From: Lachnospiraceae bacterium
GTDB lineage: Bacteria; Bacillota_A; Clostridia; Lachnospirales; Lachnospiraceae
Assembly: GCA_028694115.1 (NCBI GenBank)
Contig: JAQUUB010000013.1
Span: forward strand, 24,895 to 88,894
Length of the DNA: 64,000 nt
Direction: 5' to 3'
The notes beneath the pieces are model-generated. The model made no database searches. It had not been told where the DNA came from and was given only the letters and a program-made list of their open reading frames with translations. This document shows positions 1 through 9,609 of the stretch, piece after piece (within the stretch, counting starts at the first letter, position 1; every line of letters begins with the position of its first letter). Made by a program: the position numbers and the translations under genes.

Positions 1-963
1 GATATGGGTCGAATGCAGGTTGGTGATATGATGGCTTTTATTATGTATGCTATGATGATTATTATGTCTTTCCTGATGCTTAGTATGATTTCTGTTATGC
101 TACCAAGAGCTGGTGTTGCAGCAGATCGTATTGATGAGGTATTAAAAACAGAGACAACAATTTTTGATCCAAAGACAGAAAAAAAAGATAATCTGGCAGA
201 ATGCAAAGGCGTTCTGGCTTTTGAAAATGTATCCTTCTGTTATCCAGGTGCAGATGAAGATGCTTTAAAGGATATTAGTTTTTTGGCGGAGCCTGGAAAA
301 ACAACAGCCGTGATTGGCAGTACCGGATGTGGGAAATCAACATTAGTGCATTTGATTCCGAGACTATATGATGTGACAAGTGGTAGAATCACACTAGACG
401 GAATTGATATTAGAGAATTATCTCAAAAGAAACTTAGAAGTTCTTTGGGGTTCGTTCCTCAAAAGGGTGTTTTGTTTTCTGGAACGATATCGTCCAATAT
501 TAAATATGGCGATGAAAGTATTACAGAAAGCAGAATGAAAAGAGCATCCTCTATTGCACAGGCAGAAGAGTTTATTATTAGTAAAGAGGAAGGATATGAA
601 AGCAAAATATCACAGGGTGGCTCCAATGTATCGGGTGGTCAGAAACAAAGACTATCGATTGCAAGAGCGATAGCAAAGGAACCAAAGGTCTTTTTATTCG
701 ACGATAGCTTTTCAGCACTTGATTATAAGACGGATGCAGATTTAAGAAAAGCCTTGAAACAAGAAATTTCTGACGCAACTGTCATTATTGTGGCACAAAG
801 AATCAGTACGATTATGCAGGCGGATCAGATTATTGTCTTAGAAGAGGGCAGAATTGTTGGAAAAGGAACACATGAGGAATTATTGAACAGCTGTGAAGCG
901 TATATGGAAATTGCAAGAACACAGCTTTCTGAGACAGAATTGAACGGAGGTATCGTAGGATGA
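1..963 (+). CDS. ABC exporter half-transporter, degenerate-site subunit (5' partial)
   Basis: The frame is open from base 1, so the start and most membrane helices lie outside the window. What remains is the end of the membrane domain (a Met-rich hydrophobic stretch, about residues 1-35) and a full nucleotide-binding domain with Walker A GSTGCGKST, signature VSGGQ and Walker B FLFDD. The residue after the Walker B Asp is Asp instead of the catalytic Glu, and the H-switch reads VAQRIS, with Gln for His. These changes mark the degenerate ATP site of heterodimeric exporters of the TM287/288 and BmrCD type. The stop overlaps the next gene's start (ATGA), so the two are co-translated partners. The transported substrate cannot be told from sequence. 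Confidence 0.93.
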   Translation, partial: DMGRMQVGDMMAFIMYAMMIIMSFLMLSMISVMLPRAGVAADRIDEVLKTETTIFDPKTEKKDNLAECKGVLAFENVSFCYPGADEDALKDISFLAEPGKTTAVIGSTGCGKSTLVHLIPRLYDVTSGRITLDGIDIRELSQKKLRSSLGFVPQKGVLFSGTISSNIKYGDESITESRMKRASSIAQAEEFIISKEEGYESKISQGGSNVSGGQKQRLSIARAIAKEPKVFLFDDSFSALDYKTDADLRKALKQEISDATVIIVAQRISTIMQADQIIVLEEGRIVGKGTHEELLNSCEAYMEIARTQLSETELNGGIVG

Positions 964-2804
964 GTGAAGGAAATCAAATGCCAAAACGTAGAGGTCCTAT
1001 GGGTGGAGGCCCCATTGTTCCAGGTGAAAAAGCCAAGAATTTTAAAGGAACCATTCGAAAACTATTAAAATATATGGGAAATTATAAATATGGTTTCTAT
1101 GCAGTTATATTTTTTGCTGTGGGAGGTACCACATTTAATATCATAGGACCTAAAATCTTAAGCTCTGCGACAACAGAAGTTTTTCAAGGACTAGTCAGAA
1201 AAGTAGAAGGTAGTGGAGGAATAGACTTTGCAAAAATAGCAAGAATATTACTTTTATTAATCGTACTTTATTTAATCAGTGCCGTTTTATCTTTTATACA
1301 AGGATATATTATGTCGGGAATTTCACAGAAGCTTTCATATCGTTTTCGTGAGGAAATATCCCAGAAAATTCACCGTATGCCTATGAAATATTTTGAATCA
1401 AAGACAGTAGGAGAAGTATTATCCAGAATTACGAATGACGTAGATACCTTAGGTCAAAGTTTAAATCAAAGTGTTACACAGTTAATTACTTCGGTCACTA
1501 CAATTCTTGGTGTACTTGTCATGATGATTACGATTAGTCCAATAATGACTTTAATTGCACTTATTATTCTGCCAGTTTCTGCTTTACTAATCGGTTTTGT
1601 AATCAAAAGCTCACAAAAGTATTTTGTGACACAACAAGAATACCTTGGTAAAATTAATGGACAGATAGAAGAAAATTATAGTGGTCATAATATTGTGAAA
1701 GCATTTAACCGGGAAGAAGCAGTCATCCATGAATTTGATTCAACGAATGCAGTACTGTATCAATCAGCATGGAAATCTCAGTTTTTATCTGGCCTTATGC
1801 ATCCAATCATGATGTTTGTAGGTAATCTGGGATATGTGGCAGTGGCGGTGAGTGGTAGTATTCTGGCAGTTAGAGGAGTTATTCAGGTTGGTGATATACA
1901 GGCTTTTATACAGTATGTCAAAAATTTTACGCAACCAATTGCACAGATGGCGCAGGTTTCTAATATGCTACAATCAATGGCGGCTGCCGCAGAGAGAGTT
2001 TTTGAATTTTTAAATGAAGAAGAGGAAGATCAAGGGGAAGAAAATACAGTTATAGGAAACAAATTTAAGGGAAGCGTAAGTTTTGAACATGTTCATTTTG
2101 GGTACCAAGAGGATAAAATTATTATAAATGATTTTACCTGTCAGGTAGAACCGGGACAGATGGTTGCGATTGTAGGGCCTACAGGAGCCGGTAAAACAAC
2201 AATGGTAAAACTTCTTATGAGATTTTATGATGTAAATAGTGGTAGGATATTGGTAGATGGAGTTGATGTAAAGAAAATGAAACGTAGTAATCTGCGTGAA
2301 GGGTTTGGTATGGTGTTACAAGACACCTGGTTATTTAAAGGAACTATTATGGAGAATATCCGATATGGATGTTTAGAGGCAACCGATGAAGAGGTAATTG
2401 CAGCAGCAAAAGCAGCACATGCGCATCATTTTATTCAGACCCTTCCACTAGGATATCAAATGGAATTAAATGAGGATGCAAGTAATGTTTCGCAGGGACA
2501 AAAGCAGTTGCTTACAATTGCGAGAGCAATCTTAGCTGATAGTCCGATCATGATACTTGATGAAGCAACAAGTTCTGTAGACACAAGAACGGAGCAAAGA
2601 ATACAAAAGGCTATGAAAAATTTAATGCAGGGTCGAACCAGTTTCGTGATTGCACATCGACTTTCTACAATTAAAGATGCAGATTTAATTCTTGTGATGA
2701 AAGATGGAGATATTGTTGAACAAGGAAATCATGAAAAACTTTTAAAACAAAATGGATTCTATGCCGATTTATATAATTCGCAATTTGAGCAAGTTGGGGC
2801 ATAA
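960..2804 (+). CDS. ABC exporter half-transporter, catalytic-site subunit
   Basis: This 614-residue protein has a soluble N-terminus, a six-helix exporter-type membrane domain (about residues 40-340) and an ATPase domain. Motifs are Walker A GPTGAGKTT, Walker B MILDE with the catalytic Glu, and H-switch VIAHRLST. Its signature is VSQGQ rather than SGGQ. That non-canonical signature would pair with the Asp/Gln-altered site of the upstream partner. The canonical Walker motifs here would pair with the partner's SGGQ, giving one live and one degenerate ATP site. The start overlaps the upstream stop by 4 nt. Family function is export of drugs, lipids or peptides; the substrate is unknown. Confidence 0.95.
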   Translation: MSEGNQMPKRRGPMGGGPIVPGEKAKNFKGTIRKLLKYMGNYKYGFYAVIFFAVGGTTFNIIGPKILSSATTEVFQGLVRKVEGSGGIDFAKIARILLLLIVLYLISAVLSFIQGYIMSGISQKLSYRFREEISQKIHRMPMKYFESKTVGEVLSRITNDVDTLGQSLNQSVTQLITSVTTILGVLVMMITISPIMTLIALIILPVSALLIGFVIKSSQKYFVTQQEYLGKINGQIEENYSGHNIVKAFNREEAVIHEFDSTNAVLYQSAWKSQFLSGLMHPIMMFVGNLGYVAVAVSGSILAVRGVIQVGDIQAFIQYVKNFTQPIAQMAQVSNMLQSMAAAAERVFEFLNEEEEDQGEENTVIGNKFKGSVSFEHVHFGYQEDKIIINDFTCQVEPGQMVAIVGPTGAGKTTMVKLLMRFYDVNSGRILVDGVDVKKMKRSNLREGFGMVLQDTWLFKGTIMENIRYGCLEATDEEVIAAAKAAHAHHFIQTLPLGYQMELNEDASNVSQGQKQLLTIARAILADSPIMILDEATSSVDTRTEQRIQKAMKNLMQGRTSFVIAHRLSTIKDADLILVMKDGDIVEQGNHEKLLKQNGFYADLYNSQFEQVGA

Positions 2805-2827
2805 AATGATTCTGGGAGGATAGTGAC

Positions 2828-4540
2828 GTGAGTAAATGGATGGAAATAAGAAAGGGAGGAGATTTTGAAAAGACTGCTTCTGATTTCAATATTAGTCCAG
2901 TGATTGCTAGATTGATTCGTAATCGTGATATAGTAAGCAAACAGGAAACAGAAGAATATCTAAAGGGTGATTTACAACATCTTCTCATACCATCTTTGAT
3001 GAAAGATATTGAAAAGGCCGCGGGTATCCTATTACAAAAAATAAGACAAAACAAAAAAATCCGTATCATAGGGGATTATGATATTGATGGTGTATGTTCG
3101 GCTTTTTTATTAAAGCAAGTAATAAGAGATTGTGGTGGAAGTGTGGACTCCACACTTCCACATAGAATGAAAGATGGATATGGTCTAAATCAAAATCTGA
3201 TTATCGATGCACAAAACGATGGGATTGATACCATTATTACATGTGATAATGGGATATCAGCAATAGAGCCCATTGCTTATGCAAAAGAATTAGGTATGAC
3301 GGTAATCATAACAGACCATCATGATATACCATTTCAAGATTCTTTGGAGAAAAGAGAGTACCTACTTCCCAATGCAGATGCAATTGTAAATCCCAAGCAA
3401 GAGGATTGTCCTTATCCATTTAAGGGGTTGTGTGGAGCGGGTGTAGTTTTCAAATTGATGCAGATCCTTTATCAAAAAGTTTCGATGGAGGGACGAGAGA
3501 GAGAATATTTAGATATTGTTGCTTTTGCTACAATTGGAGATGTAATGGAGCTTAGGGGAGAAAATAGAATTCTTGTGAAGCTTGGTTTAAAACAATTATT
3601 ACATACAAAAAATATCGGAATGAAAGCCTTAATAAAAGCATGTGGATTAGAAGAAAAAAGTGTGATGACACCGTATTATGTTGGCTTTATATTGGGGCCC
3701 TGTCTAAATGCTACAGGTAGACTAGAGTCTGCAATGAAGGCACTTGCGTTATTAGAGGAAGAAGAGGAAAAACAGGCAGGAATTTTAGCTTTAGAATTAA
3801 AGTTAATAAATGACCAAAGAAAAAAAATGACAGAGGAATATTTATCAAAGGCTATTGCAATCGTAGATTCAGGCATTTATGATAACGATAAGGTACTAGT
3901 GGTTTATCTAAAAGATTGCCATGAAAGTCTCGCCGGAATTATCGCAGGAAGATTGCGGGAACGGTACCAGAAACCTGTCTTTGTACTAACAAATGGTGAA
4001 GAAAGTGTAAAAGGGTCAGGACGTTCCATTGAAGCCTATTCTATGTATGAAGAAATGACGAAATGCAAGGATTTATTTCTGCGCTTTGGAGGCCACAAAA
4101 TGGCAGCTGGCTTATCGATAGCAGAAGAAAATGTAGAACAATTCCGTCAACAATTGAACATGAATGCAGCGTTAACGGAAGATGATCTACAAGAAAAGGT
4201 TATGATCGATATGGCATTGCCTTTTTCTATGGTAACCGAATCTTTAATTGAAGAATTTTCTTTATTAGAACCATGTGGAACGGGCAACAGAAGAGCATTG
4301 TTTGCAACAAGAGGAGTAACCTTTGAACAGGGGAAAACGGTCGGCAGAAATGGTAATGTTTATCGATGTATGGTAAAGGACCAAAGTGGACGAAATTTTG
4401 AGGGTATCTATTTTGGGAATATAGGGGAATTTAGAGATTATATTAGTAAGAAGTCTATGGTAAATATTACATTTTATCCAGAAATAAATGAGTATTTAAA
4501 CAAACGTACAATTCAGATCACAATACAAAAATACCAGTAA
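2828..4540 (+). CDS. recJ: single-stranded-DNA-specific exonuclease RecJ
   Basis: RecJ is a 5'-3' single-strand exonuclease used in recombinational repair and mismatch repair. The 570-residue protein carries the DHH-family motifs: DYDIDG near residues 83-88, the DHH triad at 163-165, and a DHHA1 half with a GGH motif (FGGHKMAAG) near residue 420. The C-terminal OB-like domain is present. The start is GTG, set by a GGGAGGA ribosome site 8 nt upstream. Length fits the shorter clostridial RecJ forms. It sits 23 nt after the ABC exporter genes and 12 nt before the GH31 gene, so the three may be co-transcribed without an obvious functional link. Confidence 0.95.
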   Translation: MSKWMEIRKGGDFEKTASDFNISPVIARLIRNRDIVSKQETEEYLKGDLQHLLIPSLMKDIEKAAGILLQKIRQNKKIRIIGDYDIDGVCSAFLLKQVIRDCGGSVDSTLPHRMKDGYGLNQNLIIDAQNDGIDTIITCDNGISAIEPIAYAKELGMTVIITDHHDIPFQDSLEKREYLLPNADAIVNPKQEDCPYPFKGLCGAGVVFKLMQILYQKVSMEGREREYLDIVAFATIGDVMELRGENRILVKLGLKQLLHTKNIGMKALIKACGLEEKSVMTPYYVGFILGPCLNATGRLESAMKALALLEEEEEKQAGILALELKLINDQRKKMTEEYLSKAIAIVDSGIYDNDKVLVVYLKDCHESLAGIIAGRLRERYQKPVFVLTNGEESVKGSGRSIEAYSMYEEMTKCKDLFLRFGGHKMAAGLSIAEENVEQFRQQLNMNAALTEDDLQEKVMIDMALPFSMVTESLIEEFSLLEPCGTGNRRALFATRGVTFEQGKTVGRNGNVYRCMVKDQSGRNFEGIYFGNIGEFRDYISKKSMVNITFYPEINEYLNKRTIQITIQKYQ

Positions 4541-4552
4541 GAGGAGAAGATA

Positions 4553-6589
4553 ATGGTAAAAAAGTATGTATTTGGGAAGCCATTTTGTACCGAAGCCGTT
4601 GTAAAAGACATCGTGGTGCAAGACGGTAAAATCCCATTTTTTGAGGAAAGGGTAGAAAAAAGCATTACATTAACCTACCAGCTTAGTCAACACGATGTTT
4701 TATATGGTCTTGGTGAGAGTAATAGAGGAATTAATAAACGTGGATATCTATATGAGAGCTTTTGTAGTGACGATCCTTCTCATACGGAAGATAAAGTTTC
4801 CTTTTATGGAGCACATAATTTTTTAATTATTGATGGGAAAGAACGGTTTGGAATTTTTATTGATCATCCTGGCAAAGTTTCTTTTGATTGTGGTTTTTCA
4901 TCTTCTTCTGAATTAAAAATAGAATGTGCAGGAAGTGATGCAGCAATCTATCTCATAGAAGGGAGAACATTAAAAGAGATTTGCAAGGAATTTAGATGTA
5001 TCATAGGTAAGAGTTATATTCCACCCAAGTGGGCCTTTGGATATGGACAGAGTCGTTGGAGCTATATGAATCGTCAGGAAATTATAGATGTGGCAAAAGG
5101 ATATCGTGAAAACAAAATTCCGTTAGATACGATTTATATGGACATTGACTATATGGAGAGCTATAAGGATTTTACAATTAATCAAGATTCCTTTCCAGAT
5201 TTTAAAGAAATGGTACACGAATTAAAAGAACAGGGAATCCGTCTGGTTCCTATTATTGATGCTGGTGTAAAAATTGAAGAGGGCTATGATGTTTATGAAG
5301 AAGGAGTCCGAGAGGGATATTTTTGCAAAAAAGAGAATGGAGAAAATTTTGTGGCAGCAGTGTGGCCAGGTGCCTGCCATTTTCCAGATGTTCTAAATAA
5401 AGAGTCCAGAAGATGGTTCGGTCATAAATATCACCGGCTTACGGACTTGGGAATTGAAGGATTCTGGAATGATATGAACGAGCCTGCAATTTTCTATACA
5501 AATGATGCTTTGGATGAGACAATAAAATATATTAGTAATCAAAGAGGTAAAAATCTGGATTTACAGGGTGTATGGGATCTAAAGGGTAAAGTCTTGGGAT
5601 TATCCAATCATCCACTTTATTACGAGCAGTTTTATCATGAAATAGATGGGAAAAAAATACGACATGATCAGGTTCATAATCTATATGGCTATTATATGAC
5701 AAGAGCCGCTGGTGAGGCGTTTGATGAGATTTCACCGGATAAAAGGATGCTACTGTTTTCAAGAGCATCTTATATTGGAATGCATCGCTATGGTGGAATA
5801 TGGACAGGTGATAATTGTTCGTGGTGGTCACATATCTTATTGAATATAAAGATGATGCCTTCTCTAAATATGTGTGGATTTCTATATTCAGGTGCAGATC
5901 TTGGAGGATTTGGAGGCAATACTTCAGAGGAACTGTTAATGAGATGGCTTGCAGTTGGTATATTTACTCCATTAATGCGAAATCATTCTGCCCTTGGAAC
6001 AAGAAGACAGGAATTATTTAAATATGAGCATATTGAGGATTTTAGAAATCTATTGAGACTACGCTATGCGTTGATTCCGTACTTATATAGTGAATATATG
6101 AAAGCAGTACTAAAAGATGAAATGTTGATTAGACCATTATCCTTTGACTATGAAGAAGATAAACATGCACCCTTGGTGGAAGATCAGTTAATGATTGGTG
6201 AAAGCATAATGATAGCACCTGTTTATACACAAAATAGCACAGGAAGATATGTATACCTGCCGGAAAACATGCTGTTTGTATTGTTTAAAACTCCAGAAGA
6301 AAAGCAGATGTCAGTGATGAAAAAGGGACATCATTACATTCCTGTACAACAAAATGAAGTACCAGTATTTATTAAGCAAAATCATATTCTTCCATTAGGA
6401 AGAGGTGCTGAATATGTGGATGAAATAATTCAAGATTCACTAGAACTAATTTCCTATTCTACAAAAGAATGTTTCTATGAGTTATATCAAGACAATGGAT
6501 TTACGAAAGAATATGATCTCCATAAGAATATTACAAAAATTTCTGCAAAAAGGGATGACAACGTTTTTGCCAGTTATATTAAAATTTAA
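4553..6589 (+). CDS. glycoside hydrolase family 31 (alpha-glucosidase type)
   Basis: This 678-residue protein belongs to GH31, which cleaves terminal alpha-linked glucose or xylose residues. The family signature FWNDMNEP includes the likely nucleophile Asp307, and WTGDN includes the probable acid/base Asp420. An N-terminal beta-sandwich precedes the barrel, and a beta-rich domain follows it (from about residue 550). No signal peptide is visible, so it should act in the cytoplasm on imported oligosaccharides. A GAGGAGA ribosome site precedes the ATG, 12 nt after recJ. Substrate (maltose, isomaltose, other alpha-glucosides) cannot be fixed from sequence. Confidence 0.92.
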   Translation: MVKKYVFGKPFCTEAVVKDIVVQDGKIPFFEERVEKSITLTYQLSQHDVLYGLGESNRGINKRGYLYESFCSDDPSHTEDKVSFYGAHNFLIIDGKERFGIFIDHPGKVSFDCGFSSSSELKIECAGSDAAIYLIEGRTLKEICKEFRCIIGKSYIPPKWAFGYGQSRWSYMNRQEIIDVAKGYRENKIPLDTIYMDIDYMESYKDFTINQDSFPDFKEMVHELKEQGIRLVPIIDAGVKIEEGYDVYEEGVREGYFCKKENGENFVAAVWPGACHFPDVLNKESRRWFGHKYHRLTDLGIEGFWNDMNEPAIFYTNDALDETIKYISNQRGKNLDLQGVWDLKGKVLGLSNHPLYYEQFYHEIDGKKIRHDQVHNLYGYYMTRAAGEAFDEISPDKRMLLFSRASYIGMHRYGGIWTGDNCSWWSHILLNIKMMPSLNMCGFLYSGADLGGFGGNTSEELLMRWLAVGIFTPLMRNHSALGTRRQELFKYEHIEDFRNLLRLRYALIPYLYSEYMKAVLKDEMLIRPLSFDYEEDKHAPLVEDQLMIGESIMIAPVYTQNSTGRYVYLPENMLFVLFKTPEEKQMSVMKKGHHYIPVQQNEVPVFIKQNHILPLGRGAEYVDEIIQDSLELISYSTKECFYELYQDNGFTKEYDLHKNITKISAKRDDNVFASYIKI

Positions 6590-6676
6590 AAAAAATTGTG
6601 AAAAATTATATTATGGTAGAAATTTATGAAAGAAACGTGTAATATGTAGGTTAGGAGAAAAATATAGGAGGTTCAT

Positions 6677-7564
6677 ATGTTTGATAAAATATTTGGAAAC
6701 TATCTTTTAAAAAAAGGACGTGTCACAGAAGAACAGCTTCAAAACATTATTGAAGATCAAAAGAACGTTCGACTAAAATTAGGAATGATTGCGGTAACTG
6801 AAAAATTAATGACCCCGGAACAAACGGATGAGGTAAACCATTTGCAAGTGATTACCGACAAACGGTTTGGGGATATTGCTGTAGAAAAGGGGTTCTTAAC
6901 AGAAGAACAAGTACATAGACTTTTAAAAAAACAAGGAAATATTAGTCTCTTATTTATTCAATGCGTAATCGATTCGGGTTATATGAATTTAGAAGAAATT
7001 GATGAAGAGTTATCAAGTTATCAAAGCGAAATGGGTTTTACTCATTCTGATATGGATGATTTAATTAGTGGTGATATTGATCGTATGGTTGAAGTGTTTT
7101 TACCAGAACAAGATAGTTTGTATCGTAGACTATGTGGAGTAGCAGTTCGTACATTTTTAAGAGTGATTGATTCTTCCTGCTACATTGAAAAAGCGTATAT
7201 TGTAAATAAATTAGAAGCAGAGCATATGGCAATTCAAGAGTCAAAGGGTGATCATAATATATTTACTGGATTATCAGGAAAAGATAAAAATCTACTTCCT
7301 GTTGCTTCGTTATTTGCAAAGGAGGACTTTAGTGAGGTTGATTTAGATGCGTTAGATGCGGTAGGCGAGTTTATTAATTGTGTGGATGGCTTACTTGCAA
7401 GCGAATTGAGTGATGAAAATGTAGATGTTGATATGCTTCCACCTAATTTTTTTGAGGAAAAGGTGCAGGTTCAAGGGGATCAGATCTGTGTGTTACCAAT
7501 TGTAATTCAAAATAAAAAAGTCGAGCTTTTGGTAGTGATTGATTCGGCTATTAGCATAAAATAA
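6677..7564 (+). CDS. CheX/CheC-like phosphatase with tandem N-terminal repeats
   Basis: This 295-residue protein has two parts. The first 100 residues hold two similar segments (GNYLLKKGRVTEEQLQNII and GDIAVEKGFLTEEQVHRLL), resembling the helical repeats found at the N-terminus of type II secretion ATPases. The C-terminal half looks like a CheX/CheC fold and contains DAVGEFIN, which fits the D/S-x3-E-x2-N motif these proteins use to dephosphorylate CheY. The next gene, 16 nt away, is a CheY-like receiver, which supports that role. No other chemotaxis gene is in the window. The start has AGGAGG 6 nt upstream. Function is inferred. Confidence 0.7.
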   Translation: MFDKIFGNYLLKKGRVTEEQLQNIIEDQKNVRLKLGMIAVTEKLMTPEQTDEVNHLQVITDKRFGDIAVEKGFLTEEQVHRLLKKQGNISLLFIQCVIDSGYMNLEEIDEELSSYQSEMGFTHSDMDDLISGDIDRMVEVFLPEQDSLYRRLCGVAVRTFLRVIDSSCYIEKAYIVNKLEAEHMAIQESKGDHNIFTGLSGKDKNLLPVASLFAKEDFSEVDLDALDAVGEFINCVDGLLASELSDENVDVDMLPPNFFEEKVQVQGDQICVLPIVIQNKKVELLVVIDSAISIK

Positions 7565-7580
7565 TATAGGAGAAATAATT

Positions 7581-7943
7581 ATGGCAAATATTTTAATTGT
7601 TGACGATTCGAGAACTTCGAGAAAGATACTGCGAAATTTATTAGAGGCTCATGGCCATACGGTCATAGATGAAGCAGTCAATGGTCAAGAAGGTGTTCAA
7701 AAATTTCAGAGCTTGAAACCAGATCTTGTTACAATGGATATCACGATGCCTGTAATAGATGGAGTAGAAGCCATGAAGATGATTATGGCACTTAATAGAG
7801 AAGCAAAAGTCATTATGATTACAGCAGCTGGTCAAAAAAATAAAATGATTGAATGTATAAAAGAGGGCGCATCAGAATTCGTGACAAAACCTTTCGAAGA
7901 GAAAAAAGTAATCGATACGGTGGAAGCAGTATTAGCACAATAG
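7581..7943 (+). CDS. CheY-like single-domain response regulator
   Basis: This 120-residue protein is a bare receiver domain. The acidic pocket is Asp8/Asp9, the phospho-acceptor is Asp53 (in LVTMDITMP), the switch Thr is Thr81 and the invariant Lys is Lys103 (VTKPF). There is no output domain, so it must act by binding a partner. It follows the CheX-like gene by 16 nt with its own GGAG ribosome site and ends just before a hairpin terminator, so the pair forms a two-gene transcription unit. The partner kinase is not in this window. It could serve the flagellar switch or another target. Confidence 0.9.
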   Translation: MANILIVDDSRTSRKILRNLLEAHGHTVIDEAVNGQEGVQKFQSLKPDLVTMDITMPVIDGVEAMKMIMALNREAKVIMITAAGQKNKMIECIKEGASEFVTKPFEEKKVIDTVEAVLAQ

Positions 7944-7957
7944 TGACAAAACGAGAA

Positions 7958-7990
7958 CAACCCGGAGGGATGAGCCACCGGGTTGTTTAC
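7958..7990 (+). terminator. hairpin terminator after the CheY-like gene
   Basis: An 8-bp stem CAACCCGG/CCGGGTTG closes a 12-nt loop and is followed by a short TTTA stretch. It lies 15 nt past the stop codon. The T-run is weak. Confidence 0.65.
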
Positions 7991-8047
7991 TTATGAGGGG
8001 GAGATAGTGAGTTAATCAACTATCCTAAAACCTATTATACAGATAAA

Positions 8048-8076
8048 TTGTGAACGATATGTGTTTAATTTATAAA
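8048..8076 (+). promoter_or_regulatory. probable sigma-A promoter for murE
   Basis: TTGTGA, a 17-nt spacer and TATAAA, lying about 50 nt upstream of the murE start in an AT-rich gap. The -35 matches consensus at 4 of 6 positions and the -10 at 5 of 6. Confidence 0.45.
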
Positions 8077-8128
8077 ATCAACAGAAAAAAAGTATAAAAT
8101 AATTTTTTCAAAGGGAAAGGATTTTTAT

Positions 8129-9595
8129 ATGATAAAACTAGAAGCATTATTAGAAAATGTTACGTATCAGTGTATTCAGGGAGATAAAAATATTGAAGTA
8201 ACAGATGTGATATATGATTCAAGAAAAATTAGTAAGGGATGCTTATTTATTTGCATCTCGGGGGCAAAATTTGATGGACATGAATTTGCAAGAGAAGCGG
8301 TAGAAAAGGGAGCAGATGTAATTGTTGTTGAAAAAGATGTGGTAGTACCTAACAATGCAACCGTGATTCGTGTGGATGACTCCAGATATGCAATGGCACA
8401 TATTGCAGCAAATTATTTTGGGAATCCAGCAGAAAAACTGAAAGTGATTGGAATTACTGGAACAAAAGGAAAAACTACTACGACATACCTGATTAAGTCA
8501 ATACTAGAAAATGCAGGATATAAGGTAGGTCTTATTGGAACGATAGAAGTGATTATTGGGGAAGAGCGGATTGAAGCATGTAACACAACACCAGAGTCGT
8601 ATTTGCTGCAGGAATATTTTCATAGAATGGTAGAGGCATCTTGTGATATAGTAGTGATGGAAGTTTCTTCTCAGGGATTGATGCTTCATAGAACACAAGG
8701 GTTCGTTTTTGATATTGGTATATTTACGAATATTGAACCAGATCATATAGGGCCAGATGAACATAATGATTTTGAAGACTATATGCGTTGCAAGGGCTTA
8801 CTATTTAAACAATGTAAGACTGGGATTATCAATGGTGACGATCCGCATTATCAGGAGGTTGTCAAGGATCATATATGCAGTATAGAAACCTATGGATTTG
8901 GGAAAGACAATGATTTGAGAGCGGAGAACGTTGAGCTAGTAAATAAGCTTGGTTATTTGGGAGTATGCTTTACTGTTAAGGGATTAATGGATTTCCGTGT
9001 TTTAGTAAATACCCCTGGGAAATTCAGTGTCTACAATGCTCTTACGGCAATTGCTGTCTGCCGTCATTTTGATGTGAAAGTGGATAGCATCCAAAATGCT
9101 TTAAAACAAGCAAAGGTCAAAGGCCGTATTGAGATGATTAAGGTATCCGATGTCTTCACCTTAATGATTGACTATGCACATAATGCAATGGCACTAGAGA
9201 GTCTTCTTACGACGATTAAGGAGTATGATCCGGGACGCTTAGTTTGCCTTTTCGGATGTGGTGGCAATCGTTCCAAGCTGCGAAGATATGAAATGGGTGA
9301 AGTCTCAGGAAAATATGCAGATTTAACAGTGATTACATCAGACAATCCAAGATTTGAAGAACCACAGGATATTATCAATGATATTAAAATTGGAATTTCT
9401 AAAACAGAGGGAGAATATGTAGAAATCTGTGATAGAAGGGAAGCAATTCAATATGTAATAGAGAATGGAAAACCAGGTGATGTGATTGTATTAGCTGGAA
9501 AGGGACATGAGGATTATCAGGAAATCAAAGGGAAAAAATATCCGATGGATGAAAGGGATATCATTGCAGATATTCTAAAAGAACAGAAAGCATAA
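8129..9595 (+). CDS. murE: UDP-MurNAc-tripeptide synthetase MurE (meso-DAP type)
   Basis: MurE adds the third amino acid to UDP-MurNAc-dipeptide in the cytoplasmic stage of peptidoglycan synthesis. The 488-residue protein has the Mur ligase order: N-terminal UMP-binding domain, central ATPase with GTKGKTTTT (about residue 111) and a C-terminal domain. The DNPR motif (in TSDNPRFEEP) is the family marker for meso-diaminopimelate as substrate rather than lysine. It is separated from the main cell-wall cluster at 26-39 kb and is followed 14 nt later by priA. The ATG has AAAGGA upstream. Confidence 0.95.
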   Translation: MIKLEALLENVTYQCIQGDKNIEVTDVIYDSRKISKGCLFICISGAKFDGHEFAREAVEKGADVIVVEKDVVVPNNATVIRVDDSRYAMAHIAANYFGNPAEKLKVIGITGTKGKTTTTYLIKSILENAGYKVGLIGTIEVIIGEERIEACNTTPESYLLQEYFHRMVEASCDIVVMEVSSQGLMLHRTQGFVFDIGIFTNIEPDHIGPDEHNDFEDYMRCKGLLFKQCKTGIINGDDPHYQEVVKDHICSIETYGFGKDNDLRAENVELVNKLGYLGVCFTVKGLMDFRVLVNTPGKFSVYNALTAIAVCRHFDVKVDSIQNALKQAKVKGRIEMIKVSDVFTLMIDYAHNAMALESLLTTIKEYDPGRLVCLFGCGGNRSKLRRYEMGEVSGKYADLTVITSDNPRFEEPQDIINDIKIGISKTEGEYVEICDRREAIQYVIENGKPGDVIVLAGKGHEDYQEIKGKKYPMDERDIIADILKEQKA

Positions 9596-9609
9596 TAGAG
9601 GTGTAGCGT

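Noticed and set aside
2671..3069. 132-codon open frame on the minus strand
   Set aside because: It lies opposite recJ and the end of the ABC gene, has no ribosome site and no recognisable protein pattern.
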